Positions 1 to 8,679 of a stretch of DNA of 40,500 bases are shown here, one piece after another. Source of the stretch: an uncultured Eubacteriales bacterium. GTDB taxonomy: Bacteria; Bacillota; Clostridia; Peptostreptococcales; Anaerovoracaceae. The notes below the pieces were generated by a model. That model was not told the DNA's origin and searched no databases. It was given only the letters and a program-made list of their open reading frames with translations. Each line of letters starts with the position of its first letter. The stretch's first letter is position 1. The DNA lies in assembly GCA_902773665.1 (NCBI GenBank), contig CACYFF010000019.1:1-40500 (forward strand). The letters run 5' to 3'. The translations under genes were made by a program, and so were the position numbers.

Positions 1-619
1 AAGGAAGAAAATAGATCCCCAGGACCAGCCAGATGATGAGATAGAGCACCAACTGGAACAGCTGCAGCGCAAGATCGCCGCCGGAGATGTTCTTCGAGAC
101 GGAAATGGTGGACAGGATGATCATCATAAAAATGCCGGCGATATCCTCTACGACGAGGATGCCGAACACCAATTGCGCAAAGTCTTCCTTTTCCACCCGC
201 AATTCGGAAAAGGCTTTGATGATGATGGTCGTGGAGCTCATGGAAAGCATGCCGCCCAGGAAAATGGCATCCATGTGGCCCCATCCAAGGGCAAGCCCCG
301 TAAGATATCCAACGCTCAGCATGCCCGCCACCACCGTCGTCGCCGTGATGACAGCCCCGGCCCCGACGCTCATCAGCTTCTTAAAGCTGAATTCCAGCCC
401 CAGACAGAACATCAGGACGATGATGCCGATCTCGCTCCAGGTCTCGATGGAAGCCGTATCCTGCGCCGTAAAGAAGTAGGGGAGGTAGGGACCGATGAGG
501 AAGCCGGACAGAATATAGCCCAAAATGAGGGGCTGGTTGATTTTTTTAAAGATGACCGTGACGACGCCTGCCGTGAGCAGGATGACCGCCAGGTCTGTGA
601 TGAGGGCTGGTAAATGCAT
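1..619 (-). CDS. CPA2-family (Kef-type) monovalent cation/proton antiporter, N-terminal part
   Basis: The leftward frame from the ATG at 619 stays open to the window edge, giving about 206 N-terminal residues; the C-terminus is outside. The protein is almost entirely hydrophobic helices. It begins MHLPALITDLAVILLTAG and contains FCLGLEFSF and LSMSSTTIIIKAF, which are typical of the Na+/K+:H+ antiporter (CPA2, KefB/GerN-like) domain. Proteins of this family exchange Na+ or K+ for protons across the cytoplasmic membrane. An AAGGGAG ribosome binding site lies about 8 nt before the start, and a minus-strand extended -10 (TGTTATAAT, about 654-662) lies between it and the terminator of the upstream DUF1836 gene, so it probably has its own promoter. 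A C-terminal RCK/TrkA-N domain, common in the family, cannot be checked here. Confidence 0.85.
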   Translation of the reverse strand, partial: MHLPALITDLAVILLTAGVVTVIFKKINQPLILGYILSGFLIGPYLPYFFTAQDTASIETWSEIGIIVLMFCLGLEFSFKKLMSVGAGAVITATTVVAGMLSVGYLTGLALGWGHMDAIFLGGMLSMSSTTIIIKAFSELRVEKEDFAQLVFGILVVEDIAGIFMMIILSTISVSKNISGGDLALQLFQLVLYLIIWLVLGIYFLP

Positions 620-661
620 GGAATACTCCCTTTAACAAATCTCTAACGCTTTTATTATAAC

Positions 662-683
662 AAAAAAGCCCCCGTATGGGGGC
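662..683 (-). terminator. Intrinsic terminator of the DUF1836 gene
   Basis: Read leftward, GCCCCC, loop ATAC, GGGGGC is followed directly by six T residues. It lies 11 nt after the DUF1836 stop codon and before the antiporter promoter, so it probably separates the two units. Confidence 0.85.
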
Positions 684-693
684 CGTTTGCTGT

Positions 694-1197
694 CTATTCG
701 TCACTATTCAGAAAGTTCATCTGCACGTAATACTTGCTGGCGAAGGAGAGAGCGAAGTTTTCCATCAGGTATTTGCGCTCCCGCCCGGGGATCTGCATAT
801 CCTTGATGTGCACCTCGCCGGAAAAGACGGCTTTTACCGCGTTTTCGATGGCGTCACAGAAGCGGTTGTAGGTGAGCGGCACGCCCGCCTCCAGATCCAC
901 GCCCATGCGGATGAGCTTGCCCACGTCCTCGGTCTCGTAGCAGCTCTTAAGGATGTACACCACGATGATCATGGCGACGGAGATCCGGGGATAGCGCTTG
1001 TTGACCGGCGCCTGGACGATCTTCGCCTTGACGTAGTTGTTGATCATGTTCTTCGTGATGGGCTGGATGCCCACCTGTTCGAAGAACGCCCCCAGATTGG
1101 AATGGATAAGGGTGATGACCTGCTCCATGTAGAGGTCTACGGCGGGGAGCTCTTCCCAGCGGGGGATATGAAAACTGTCTGCCTGTCTGTGGTCCAT
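694..1197 (-). CDS. DUF1836 domain-containing protein
   Basis: A 167-residue soluble protein. The segment IPRWEELPAVDLYMEQVI followed by ITKNMINNYVKAKIVQAP and the KRYPRISVAMIIVVYILK block is the DUF1836 signature found in Firmicutes. The family has no settled function. The short helical N-terminus, with a stretch resembling a DNA-recognition unit (TKNMINNYVKAKIV, about residues 48-61), makes a transcription-factor role possible, but that is inference. The start has AGGAGG six nt upstream. It is transcribed away from the acyl-CoA synthetase gene, with nearly abutting promoters and a palindrome between them, which is an arrangement often seen for a regulator and its target. Confidence 0.8.
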   Translation of the reverse strand: MDHRQADSFHIPRWEELPAVDLYMEQVITLIHSNLGAFFEQVGIQPITKNMINNYVKAKIVQAPVNKRYPRISVAMIIVVYILKSCYETEDVGKLIRMGVDLEAGVPLTYNRFCDAIENAVKAVFSGEVHIKDMQIPGRERKYLMENFALSFASKYYVQMNFLNSDE

Positions 1198-1221
1198 GAC
1201 GTTCCTCCTAAGAGATAATTC

Positions 1222-1250
1222 AGTATAGCATGAAGATAGTTTTGAGTAAA
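1222..1250 (-). promoter_or_regulatory. Putative promoter of the DUF1836 gene
   Basis: Minus-strand -10 TATACT (1222-1227) and -35-like TTTACT (1245-1250) are spaced by 17 nt. It sits back-to-back with the acyl-CoA synthetase promoter, whose -35 starts at 1253. Confidence 0.55.
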
Positions 1251-1252
1251 GG

Positions 1253-1281
1253 TTGACATGGCGAAAAATACAAAGTAATAT
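1253..1281 (+). promoter_or_regulatory. Sigma-A type promoter of the acyl-CoA synthetase gene
   Basis: A perfect -35 TTGACA (1253-1258), a 17-nt spacer and -10 TAATAT (1276-1281). A second possible -10 with an extended element (TGG TACAAT, 1308-1316) lies 30 nt downstream. Confidence 0.75.
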
Positions 1282-1299
1282 AGTATCCGATACTATATT
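1277..1299. promoter_or_regulatory. 23-bp palindromic operator candidate
   Basis: Arms AATATAGTAT (1277-1286) and ATACTATATT (1290-1299) are exact reverse complements around CCG. The left arm covers the -10 hexamer, so a bound protein would block RNA polymerase. The cognate regulator is unknown; the divergent DUF1836 protein is one candidate by position only. Confidence 0.65.
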
Positions 1300-1358
1300 G
1301 ATATTTATGGTACAATGCCGATATTATAGGTTCATCAAATAATAAAAGGAGCAACTCA

Positions 1359-3158
1359 ATGATCTATACCCAAAGAGGCCTGGATTGGGCGCTGAACTTC
1401 ATCGATTCCATCAACGCGGATCCGAGCAAATACGTTATCTACAAACAGAGCCGTCCCATTGCAAATCTGAAGCATATGATGGTGACCACCACAGATCTGT
1501 ATCCCAACAATACGGCTTTTATGATGAAATTCCCCGGAACGAAGGAATATGAATCCATCTCCTTCACGAGAGTTCTGGAAGAGATGAATGCCCTGGGCAC
1601 CGCTCTGATCGCGAAGGGCCTGAAGGGAAAGCGCATCGCTGTCTGCGGCGAGAACTGCTATTACTGGTGCCTGTCCTACCTGGCAGCGGTCTGTGGCGTG
1701 GGCGTCGTCGTTCCTTTGGATAAGGAACTGCCCGACGGCGACCTGAAGGGTCTTGCTGCCGCAGCGGAAGTCGCCTGCGTCTTTACGACGAAGAAGCATC
1801 AGGCCATGTTCGAAGAGATGCTGAAGGATCACGAAGGCAGCATGGAATATGTCGTCGGCATGTATACGAAGCCGGAAGAAGCGGGCGATGTCCTGTCCCT
1901 GGAAGCGCTCATCGAAGAGGGCAAGAAGCTGATCGCCGCAGGCGAGACTTCCTATATCAACGCCCAGATCGACGAGGAAGCCATGGGCATCCTGCTGTAC
2001 ACCTCCGGCACCACGGGCCTTTCCAAGGGCGTTATGCTGAGCCATAAGAACATCTGCGCCGACCTGATGAGCGCCCCCAACCTGCTGGAAGTTTTGCCGA
2101 CAGACCGGTTCTTCAACGTGCTGCCGCTGCACCACACCTACGCCTGCACCTGCGACTTCCTGGTGCCCATGTACAAGGGCGCCTGCATGGCGTTCTGCGA
2201 GGGCTTAAAGTACATTCAGAAGAACCTGAAGGAGGTCAAGCCCACGCTGTTCCTCGGCGTGCCCGCCATTTTCGAGGCGCTGTACAAGACCATCAACAAA
2301 AACATCAAGAAGCAGGGCAAGGATAAGACGGTCGCCAAGGTCCTGAAGATCAATAAATTTACGAAGAAGATCGGTCTCGATCTGGTCCCCAAATTTATGG
2401 GTCAGATCCTGGATGTTTTCGGCGGAGAGCTGCGCACCATCATCGCGGGCGGCGCGGCCATGGATCCGATCATCACGGATTTCTTCTGCGACCTGGGATT
2501 CCGCGCCGTACAGGGTTACGGCCTGACGGAATGCTCCCCGATCGCAGCGCTCAACCCGGATAAGAGAGAACTGGCCAACCCCGCAGCCGCAGGCCGCGTG
2601 CTGCCCATGTTCGACGCCAAGATCGTCGACGCCGGCGAGGACGGCAACGGCGAGATCTGCATCAAGGGCGACCACGTGATGCTGGGCTACTACCAGATGC
2701 CCGAACAGACCTCGGAAGTTCTGGTGGACGGCTGGTACCACACCGGCGACCTGGGCTACATGGATGAGAACCGCTTTATCTTCATCACCGGCCGCAAGAA
2801 GAACGTCATCATCACCTCCAACGGCAAGAACGTCTATCCGGAGGAACTGGAATACAAGCTGTCCCTCAGCAAGTTCGTGTCCGAATCCATGGTCTGGGCG
2901 GACGAAGACGAGCAGGGCCACGACGTGCGCATCGTCGCCACCATCATTCCCGAAAAGGAAGAAGTGGAAGCGGTCCTTGGCGCGGATGCCCCGGCGGACA
3001 AGGTGCTGGAACTGCTGCAGGGCGAAGTGGACAAACTGAACGATCAGGAACCGATCTTCAAGCAGATCAAGAAGGTCGTCCTCCGTACCGAACCCTTCGT
3101 CAAGAACACATCTGCAAAGATCAAGCGCTTCGAAGCGGCCAACAAGAAACTGAACTAA
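1359..3158 (+). CDS. Long-chain acyl-CoA synthetase (AMP-forming)
   Basis: A 599-residue class I adenylate-forming enzyme. The P-loop-like AMP motif YTSGTTGLSKGVMLSHKN starts at Y214. It is followed by GYGLTECSP, the TGDLGYMDENRFIFITGRKK hinge region and the C-terminal lysine region NTSAKIKR. The family activates fatty acids with ATP and CoA, usually at the membrane face. Length and domain order match FadD-like ligases. AAAAGGAG lies seven nt before the ATG. It is a single-gene unit bounded by its own promoter and a terminator. The exact acyl chain preference cannot be read from the sequence. The palindrome over its promoter suggests control by a fatty-acid or related signal, but this is unproven. 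Confidence 0.88.
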   Translation: MIYTQRGLDWALNFIDSINADPSKYVIYKQSRPIANLKHMMVTTTDLYPNNTAFMMKFPGTKEYESISFTRVLEEMNALGTALIAKGLKGKRIAVCGENCYYWCLSYLAAVCGVGVVVPLDKELPDGDLKGLAAAAEVACVFTTKKHQAMFEEMLKDHEGSMEYVVGMYTKPEEAGDVLSLEALIEEGKKLIAAGETSYINAQIDEEAMGILLYTSGTTGLSKGVMLSHKNICADLMSAPNLLEVLPTDRFFNVLPLHHTYACTCDFLVPMYKGACMAFCEGLKYIQKNLKEVKPTLFLGVPAIFEALYKTINKNIKKQGKDKTVAKVLKINKFTKKIGLDLVPKFMGQILDVFGGELRTIIAGGAAMDPIITDFFCDLGFRAVQGYGLTECSPIAALNPDKRELANPAAAGRVLPMFDAKIVDAGEDGNGEICIKGDHVMLGYYQMPEQTSEVLVDGWYHTGDLGYMDENRFIFITGRKKNVIITSNGKNVYPEELEYKLSLSKFVSESMVWADEDEQGHDVRIVATIIPEKEEVEAVLGADAPADKVLELLQGEVDKLNDQEPIFKQIKKVVLRTEPFVKNTSAKIKRFEAANKKLN

Positions 3159-3171
3159 GAACTTCTGCGAA

Positions 3172-3196
3172 GCCCGGCCATGTGCCGGGCTTTTTT
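3172..3196 (+). terminator. Intrinsic terminator after the acyl-CoA synthetase
   Basis: GCCCGGC (3172-3178), loop CATGT, GCCGGGC (3184-3190), followed by six T residues. A TGG-TACAAT extended -10 (3196-3204) immediately after it could start the sbcDC transcript. Confidence 0.9.
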
Positions 3197-3223
3197 GGTA
3201 CAATAGAGGCAGGAGGACACCCT

Positions 3224-4366
3224 ATGAAATTCATGCATTTGGCCGATCTTCATCTGGGAAAGCGCGTAAACGGTTTTTCCATGCTGGAAGATCAGGAATA
3301 TATTCTGAAAAAGATCCTGCAGATCGTAGACGAAGAGCAGCCCGATGCTGTCCTGATCGCAGGCGATGTATACGATAAATCCATGCCTTCTGCCGAAGCC
3401 GTCGTTTTATTGGACGATTTTTTATGCCGTCTGGCAAAGCGGAAACTGCAGGTCCTTCTGATCGCGGGGAACCACGATTCCGCGGAACGGCTGGCTTTTG
3501 GCGGACGGCTTCTCTCGGAAAGCGGCGTGCACATTTCACCGGTCTACGATGGGACCGTTTCCTGCGTGACCCTGACAGATGCTTTCGGGCCGGTGCATTT
3601 CTGGCTGCTTCCCTTTGTTAAACCTGTCCACGTGAGAGCATTTCTGCCGGAAGAAGCTGCAAAGATCGAGACGTATACGGATGCGCTGGCTGCGGCGATC
3701 GAAGGCATGCATGCGGACTTTGAAGAACGCAACGTGCTGGTCTGCCATCAGTTCGTAACGGGAGCTGGCCGTTCCGAGTCTGAGGAACTCTCCGTCGGCG
3801 GCACGGATAACGTGGATGGGATCGTTTTCGACGGATTTGACTACGTTGCTCTGGGTCACCTGCACGGGCCGCAAAATGTGGGAACAGAACGGATCCGTTA
3901 CTGCGGAACTCCTTTGAAATACTCTTTTTCGGAAAAGGATCACATTAAGTCCGTTTCCGTCGTAACATTGGGCGAAAAGGGCTCTCTCGAGGTCCGCGCC
4001 GTTCCTCTTGCGCCGCTTCGCGACTTGCGGGAAGTGAAGGGCTCCTACGATGAGGTGGTTTACCGGGGAAATCAGGAGGGCCGGCTGCGGGATGACTACA
4101 TGCACGTGATCCTTACAGATGAGGAAGACGTGCCGGACGCACTGCAAAAACTGCGCACCGTCTATCCCAACCTGATGAAGCTGGATTACGACAATACCCG
4201 CACACGCACGGCGGCGTTCTTCGACGAAGGGGCGGAACGGGAAAACAAGAGCGAGATCGAACTGCTGGATGAATTCTATGAAAAGCAAAACGGTATCTCG
4301 CTCAACGATGCGCAGAGGAAGTACAGTCTGTCGCTGCTGGAAAAGATCAAGGAGGAACTGGCATGA
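3224..4366 (+). CDS. sbcD: Exonuclease SbcD (Mre11-like nuclease subunit)
   Basis: A 380-residue metallophosphoesterase. MKFMHLADLHLGKRV at the N-terminus supplies the first metal ligands, followed by GDVYD, GNHDS, and the late GHLHGPQ motif. Together with SbcC it forms the SbcCD complex, which cleaves hairpins and processes double-strand ends. I chose the ATG at 3224, preceded by AGGAGGA, over an in-frame ATG at 3182 that lies inside the upstream terminator. The stop codon overlaps the sbcC start (ATGA), so translation is probably coupled. Confidence 0.93.
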   Translation: MKFMHLADLHLGKRVNGFSMLEDQEYILKKILQIVDEEQPDAVLIAGDVYDKSMPSAEAVVLLDDFLCRLAKRKLQVLLIAGNHDSAERLAFGGRLLSESGVHISPVYDGTVSCVTLTDAFGPVHFWLLPFVKPVHVRAFLPEEAAKIETYTDALAAAIEGMHADFEERNVLVCHQFVTGAGRSESEELSVGGTDNVDGIVFDGFDYVALGHLHGPQNVGTERIRYCGTPLKYSFSEKDHIKSVSVVTLGEKGSLEVRAVPLAPLRDLREVKGSYDEVVYRGNQEGRLRDDYMHVILTDEEDVPDALQKLRTVYPNLMKLDYDNTRTRTAAFFDEGAERENKSEIELLDEFYEKQNGISLNDAQRKYSLSLLEKIKEELA

Positions 4367-7128
4367 GGCCTTTACAGTTAAAGATCAGCGGATTCGGACC
4401 TTATGCCGGGACGCAGGAACTGGACCTGGAGAAACTGGGCCGGAGCGGGCTGTATCTGATCACCGGCGATACCGGTGCGGGGAAGACCACGATCTTCGAT
4501 GCGATCTGCTATGCGCTGTTCGGCGAAGCCAGCGGAAATAACCGGGAACCCGCCATGCTGCGCTCCCAATATGCGGCAGAGGATGCGCCGACGGAGGTGG
4601 AACTCACCTTCGAAAACGCCGGCAAGGTCTATACCGTAAAACGCAATCCGGAATACCTGCGCCGCAAAAAGAGGGGCGAGGGCCTCGCAAAGCAGATTGC
4701 AGGAGCGGAACTGCACTACCCGGACGGACGCATTGAGACCAGGACCACCGCGGTGACCCGCGCAGTGGAGGAACTGCTTGGTGTTTCGAAAGACCAGTTC
4801 TCCCAGATCGCCATGATCGCCCAGGGCGATTTCTTAAAGCTTTTGCTGGCAGACACCTCTGCAAGAAAGGAGATCTTCCGCAGTCTGTTCCAGACAGATC
4901 TGTACCGGATGTTCCAGGACCGGGTAAAGCAAGACTATTCTGCGTTGGAAAAGGAACGGGATGCGGCGAAATTGGGCGTAGATCTGGCGGCAAAGGGGAT
5001 CCTCTGCGAGGAAGAGGACGTACTGTACACAGAAGCGCAGAAAGCCAGGGCAGGCGGATGTCTGACGGAAGACCGGATCGCGTTGATCGAATCCTTATGC
5101 GCGCAGGATGAAAGAACTCTGGAAGCCTTGCAGATCCGGGAAAAAGCGGCTGCCGAAAGCATTCAGGAGCTGGCTGTCCTCCTGGAAAAGTGCGGCCAGC
5201 GCAAAGAACTGGAACTGGAAAAGAAGACGGCGGAAAAGGCGGTAGAAGACCACCGCCAGAATGGACCGGCGGTGGAACAGGCTGTTCTGCAGGCGGAAGA
5301 ATGCGCCAAAAATGCGGAAGCGTGGGAACAGGAAGCCTCTGTTCTTGCGGTCAAACTCCCTGATTACGATAGACTGGAAGCCCTGCGGGGACAGCTCGGA
5401 TCGCTGGACCGGAACATGGCAGAGCTGCAGAAAGCAATAACCGTCCAGGACGAAAAAATAGGCACACTGAAGGCAGAGACTGCTGCTCTTCAGGAAGAAC
5501 TGCAGTCTCTGGCTTCCGCTGGAGAAAACAGGGCTGTACTCGCATCCCGGAAGGAAAAGCAGCAGCAGGAGATCGCGGATCTGACGAGCCTCCAGGAGGA
5601 ATTAGCTGCGCTGGTGCCGCTGCGGACCGGATTGAAAGAGGCGCAGGATGAGTATGTTGCGGCGGAATCCGCCATGAAAGCGGCCGCAGATCTGGCTTTA
5701 TCCTACCGCAGTCACTTTAACAGAGAGCAGGCCGGCATAATGGCGGAACAGCTGGAAGAGGGAAAACCCTGTCCGGTATGCGGGTCACTATCCCATCCCA
5801 ACAAGGCGGTGAAAGCGGAAGATGCCCCATCGGAAGCGCAGGTAGAGAAGGCGGAACAGGCTTCGCAGAAAGCACAAAAGGCCTGCAGCGACGCCTCTGC
5901 CGCAGCTGCCGAAGCCAAGGCGAAACTGGAGTCTGCCGAATCTGCTGCAGAAAAACGGATCGCAAAACTGCTGGAAGGCTGTCCCCTGGCGCAGGCGGAT
6001 CTTGTACTGCCGGAGAAGGCCGGAGAAAAACAACGGTCTTTCGACGATATTTCAGAGGCATTGCGGCAGGAAGAAGACAACGTGCGGCGCAAAGCGGAAC
6101 TGGAGGAAGCAAAGCCTGCCAAAGAGACGGCTCTGAAAGAGGCGGAGGAACGGTCGTCGGCTTTAAAACTGCAGGAAAGAGAAGAGAAAGCGACGGCGGA
6201 AGGTCTGAAGGTCCAGATCGAAGAACTGTCGGGGAGTCTGGCGTTCGAGAGCAAAAAAGAGGCGGAAAGCCGGATCGAATCGCTGCAAGACCGGGCGAAG
6301 CAGGCCAGGGATGCGGTAAAGAAAGCAGCAGAAGCGAAGACGGCCTGGGAGAAGGATCTTGCCTCGCGCCGGAGCGCTGTGGAAAACCTGGAGAAACTCC
6401 TTGCCGGTCAGCCGCAGCTGAACGAAAAGGCACTCCTGCAGGAAAAGCAGAAGGCGGAAGAAGAGAATAAAGCGGTACAGGAGCAGATCCGTGCCGCGGG
6501 TCACCGGCTGCAGGTCAACCGGGACATCGTTTCGCAGATCCAAAACAGCGCGGATCAGCTGAAAAAACTGGATGAAACATGGCGGTGGATGGATGCCTTG
6601 CGGCGAACCGTTACCGGGCAGCTATCCGGCAAGGAAAAGGTGGAATTGGAAGTCTGGATCCAGATGACGACCTTCGACCGCATCCTGCGCCGGGCCAACG
6701 TGCATCTGATGGAGATGTCTTCCGGGATGTTCGAGCTGAGGCGCAGAGAAACAGCGGAGGATGCGCGCAGCCAGAGCGGTCTGGAACTGGACGTGAACGA
6801 TCATGGCAGCGGCAGTCTGCGCAGCGTAAAGACGCTGTCCGGCGGCGAATCCTTCCTGGCATCCCTCTCGCTGGCACTGGGTCTTTCGGAAGAGATCCAG
6901 GCAAATGCGGGCGGTGTGCAGCTGGATTGCATGTTCGTAGACGAGGGTTTCGGCTCGTTGGACGAAGACACGCTCCAGCAGGCCATGAAAGCCCTTGGAA
7001 GGCTCACGGAAGGGAACCGGCTCGTGGGCATCATCTCCCACGTGGCGGAACTGCGCCGCCAGATCGACCGCCAGATCGTCGTAAAAAAAGACCCTGCCGG
7101 CGGCAGCAGGGCGGAATTGCGGATATAG
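4363..7128 (+). CDS. sbcC: Exonuclease SbcC (Rad50-like SMC ATPase subunit)
   Basis: A 921-residue SMC-type ATPase. Walker A GDTGAGKTT is at residues 35-43, a long Glu/Lys/Ala-rich coiled coil fills the middle, the zinc hook CPVC is at 470-473, the ABC signature LSGGES is at 825-830, and Walker B ends in the catalytic D860-E861. The hook dimerises two SbcC arms while the ATPase heads bind SbcD and DNA. Spacing of the hook near the middle of the coil is normal for the family. It overlaps sbcD by four bases and converges on a MATE gene with only six bases between the two stop codons, so readthrough antisense to that gene is possible. Confidence 0.95.
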   Translation: MRPLQLKISGFGPYAGTQELDLEKLGRSGLYLITGDTGAGKTTIFDAICYALFGEASGNNREPAMLRSQYAAEDAPTEVELTFENAGKVYTVKRNPEYLRRKKRGEGLAKQIAGAELHYPDGRIETRTTAVTRAVEELLGVSKDQFSQIAMIAQGDFLKLLLADTSARKEIFRSLFQTDLYRMFQDRVKQDYSALEKERDAAKLGVDLAAKGILCEEEDVLYTEAQKARAGGCLTEDRIALIESLCAQDERTLEALQIREKAAAESIQELAVLLEKCGQRKELELEKKTAEKAVEDHRQNGPAVEQAVLQAEECAKNAEAWEQEASVLAVKLPDYDRLEALRGQLGSLDRNMAELQKAITVQDEKIGTLKAETAALQEELQSLASAGENRAVLASRKEKQQQEIADLTSLQEELAALVPLRTGLKEAQDEYVAAESAMKAAADLALSYRSHFNREQAGIMAEQLEEGKPCPVCGSLSHPNKAVKAEDAPSEAQVEKAEQASQKAQKACSDASAAAAEAKAKLESAESAAEKRIAKLLEGCPLAQADLVLPEKAGEKQRSFDDISEALRQEEDNVRRKAELEEAKPAKETALKEAEERSSALKLQEREEKATAEGLKVQIEELSGSLAFESKKEAESRIESLQDRAKQARDAVKKAAEAKTAWEKDLASRRSAVENLEKLLAGQPQLNEKALLQEKQKAEEENKAVQEQIRAAGHRLQVNRDIVSQIQNSADQLKKLDETWRWMDALRRTVTGQLSGKEKVELEVWIQMTTFDRILRRANVHLMEMSSGMFELRRRETAEDARSQSGLELDVNDHGSGSLRSVKTLSGGESFLASLSLALGLSEEIQANAGGVQLDCMFVDEGFGSLDEDTLQQAMKALGRLTEGNRLVGIISHVAELRRQIDRQIVVKKDPAGGSRAELRI

Positions 7129-7134
7129 CGGAAA

Positions 7135-8523
7135 TTACAGCGTCGAAGGCTGCCCGTTCTCCTTGGGCAGTCTTCTGTATATGCGGAAATACATGGTGAT
7201 CGAGCAGAGGCTGGCGCCGATGATCTGGGATGCCATTTCCGCATAGAACACACCCATGACGCCGAATCCTAGGCGGGGCAGCGCGATCGTGAGCGGCACG
7301 ATCAGGAACAGCTTGCGCAGCATGGAGAAGAACACGGCGTATTTCGGCTTGTTGAGCGCCACGAACGTGTTCTGCCCGCCGGTCTGAAAGCTCATCATGA
7401 AATAGGCGGCGTAGTAGATATGCAGGCAGGGGATCGCGGTCTTTACGAGCACGTCGTCCGCCGTAAACAGGCGAATGAGCTGCTCCGGATGCGTAAAGAC
7501 GACCAGCCAGGCCGCTATGTTATAGATGAGAGCAGCCGCGATCATAAAGCGTATCGTTTTTCTTACGCGGTCGTAGTTGCGAGCGCCGTAGTTGAAGCTC
7601 ATGACGGGAACGGACGCGCCGTTGATGCCGCTGATGGGCTGACTGATGACCTCCCGCATGGAATTGATGATGGAGAACGCGCCGATGTACAGCGTGCTCG
7701 CGGCGCCGCCGAATGTCTTCAGCGTAAGGTTGACGACGGTCTGGGCGACGCTGTTGGAGAACTTGAACATAAACCCGGTAGCGCCGAGTTTCAGGATGCG
7801 GGGGACTTCCTCCATGTCGAGATGGATCCGGGAGATGCGCAGCAGCGTTTTCTTTCCGGTAAGGAAACGGATGACCCACACAGCGCTTACGAACTGGGAA
7901 ATGACCGTAGCGATAGCGGCTCCCTCGACACCCATGTGGAATACGAACAAAAGCAGGGCATCCAGCGCGATATTCAGCACTGCGCCGATCAGCACGGTAC
8001 CCATGCCGATCTTGGGAAAACCCATGCCGTTGATGAAGGGGTTCATCCCCAGACTGATGAGGACGAATACGGTGCCTGCGACGTAGATGCGGAAATAGTT
8101 GACCGCGTACGGCAATGTTTCGGCGTCACCGCCCATGGCGGCGAGGAAAGGCCTGGCGAACAGGAACAATACGACGGTAAGGACGGCGCTGAACCCCAGC
8201 AGCATCGTGAACGCCGTCTCCAGGATCCTCTGGGCTCTTTCGTTGTTGCCCTGGCCCCGGGCCATGGAACACAGCGGATTGCCGCCGGTACCGCAGAGAT
8301 TGGCAAATGCGGTCACCAAAGAGATGAGCGGAAACGCGATGCCGACGCCGGACAGCGCTGCCGTTCCCACGCCGGGGATGTGTCCGATAAAGATGCGGTC
8401 CACCACGTTGTACAGTACGTGCACGATCTCCGCCATCGCGATGGGGATCCCCATGCGCAGGACGGTCTTCGGGATGCTGCCCTGGGAAAAGTCTCCTTTT
8501 TTTGTCTGGTTCTGAGTGGTCAA
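7135..8523 (-). CDS. MATE-family multidrug/sodium antiporter
   Basis: A 462-residue membrane protein with about twelve hydrophobic segments in two repeats. The N-terminal GIPIAMAEIVHVLYNVVDRIFIGHIPG and the second-half SFNYGARNYDRVRKTIRF are typical MATE (MatE) motifs. These exporters use Na+ or H+ gradients to expel drugs or metabolites. Translation probably starts at a TTG (8523-8521) because AAGGGAG lies eight nt upstream and the first internal ATG (residue 24) falls within the first membrane helix. A minus-strand extended -10 TGC-TATAAT (8563-8571) lies upstream. The substrate is unknown; its placement divergent from nrdR gives no functional hint. Confidence 0.9.
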   Translation of the reverse strand: MTTQNQTKKGDFSQGSIPKTVLRMGIPIAMAEIVHVLYNVVDRIFIGHIPGVGTAALSGVGIAFPLISLVTAFANLCGTGGNPLCSMARGQGNNERAQRILETAFTMLLGFSAVLTVVLFLFARPFLAAMGGDAETLPYAVNYFRIYVAGTVFVLISLGMNPFINGMGFPKIGMGTVLIGAVLNIALDALLLFVFHMGVEGAAIATVISQFVSAVWVIRFLTGKKTLLRISRIHLDMEEVPRILKLGATGFMFKFSNSVAQTVVNLTLKTFGGAASTLYIGAFSIINSMREVISQPISGINGASVPVMSFNYGARNYDRVRKTIRFMIAAALIYNIAAWLVVFTHPEQLIRLFTADDVLVKTAIPCLHIYYAAYFMMSFQTGGQNTFVALNKPKYAVFFSMLRKLFLIVPLTIALPRLGFGVMGVFYAEMASQIIGASLCSITMYFRIYRRLPKENGQPSTL

Positions 8524-8596
8524 ATCTGTAACTCCCTTGAAGCGATCGTATACAACTCAACCATTATAGCACATCTGCCCGACAGCCGTGCAATTC

Positions 8597-8625
8597 TTTA
8601 CAAACCACAAGATATAGCGTACAAT
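8597..8625 (+). promoter_or_regulatory. nrdR promoter with candidate NrdR box
   Basis: TTTACA (8597-8602), 17-nt spacer, TACAAT (8620-8625). The spacer holds CAAGATATAG (8608-8617), which matches nine of ten positions of the NrdR-box core as I recall it (CwAtATaTwG). This suggests autoregulation by NrdR. A possible second, degenerate half lies 32 bp downstream and ends in CTTGTG. Confidence 0.6.
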
Positions 8626-8679
8626 GGAACCGTATTGATAGAACTCTTGTGGACAGATTGAACTGTCGGGAGAATTCCT

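Noticed and set aside
7145-7175. 11-bp imperfect hairpin at the sbcC/MATE junction as a terminator
   Set aside because: It lies inside the MATE coding end and no T-tract follows on either strand; at most a weak signal.
8640-8649. Second NrdR box 32 bp after the first
   Set aside because: The spacing is attractive but only about half of the core matches; kept as a remark, not a feature.
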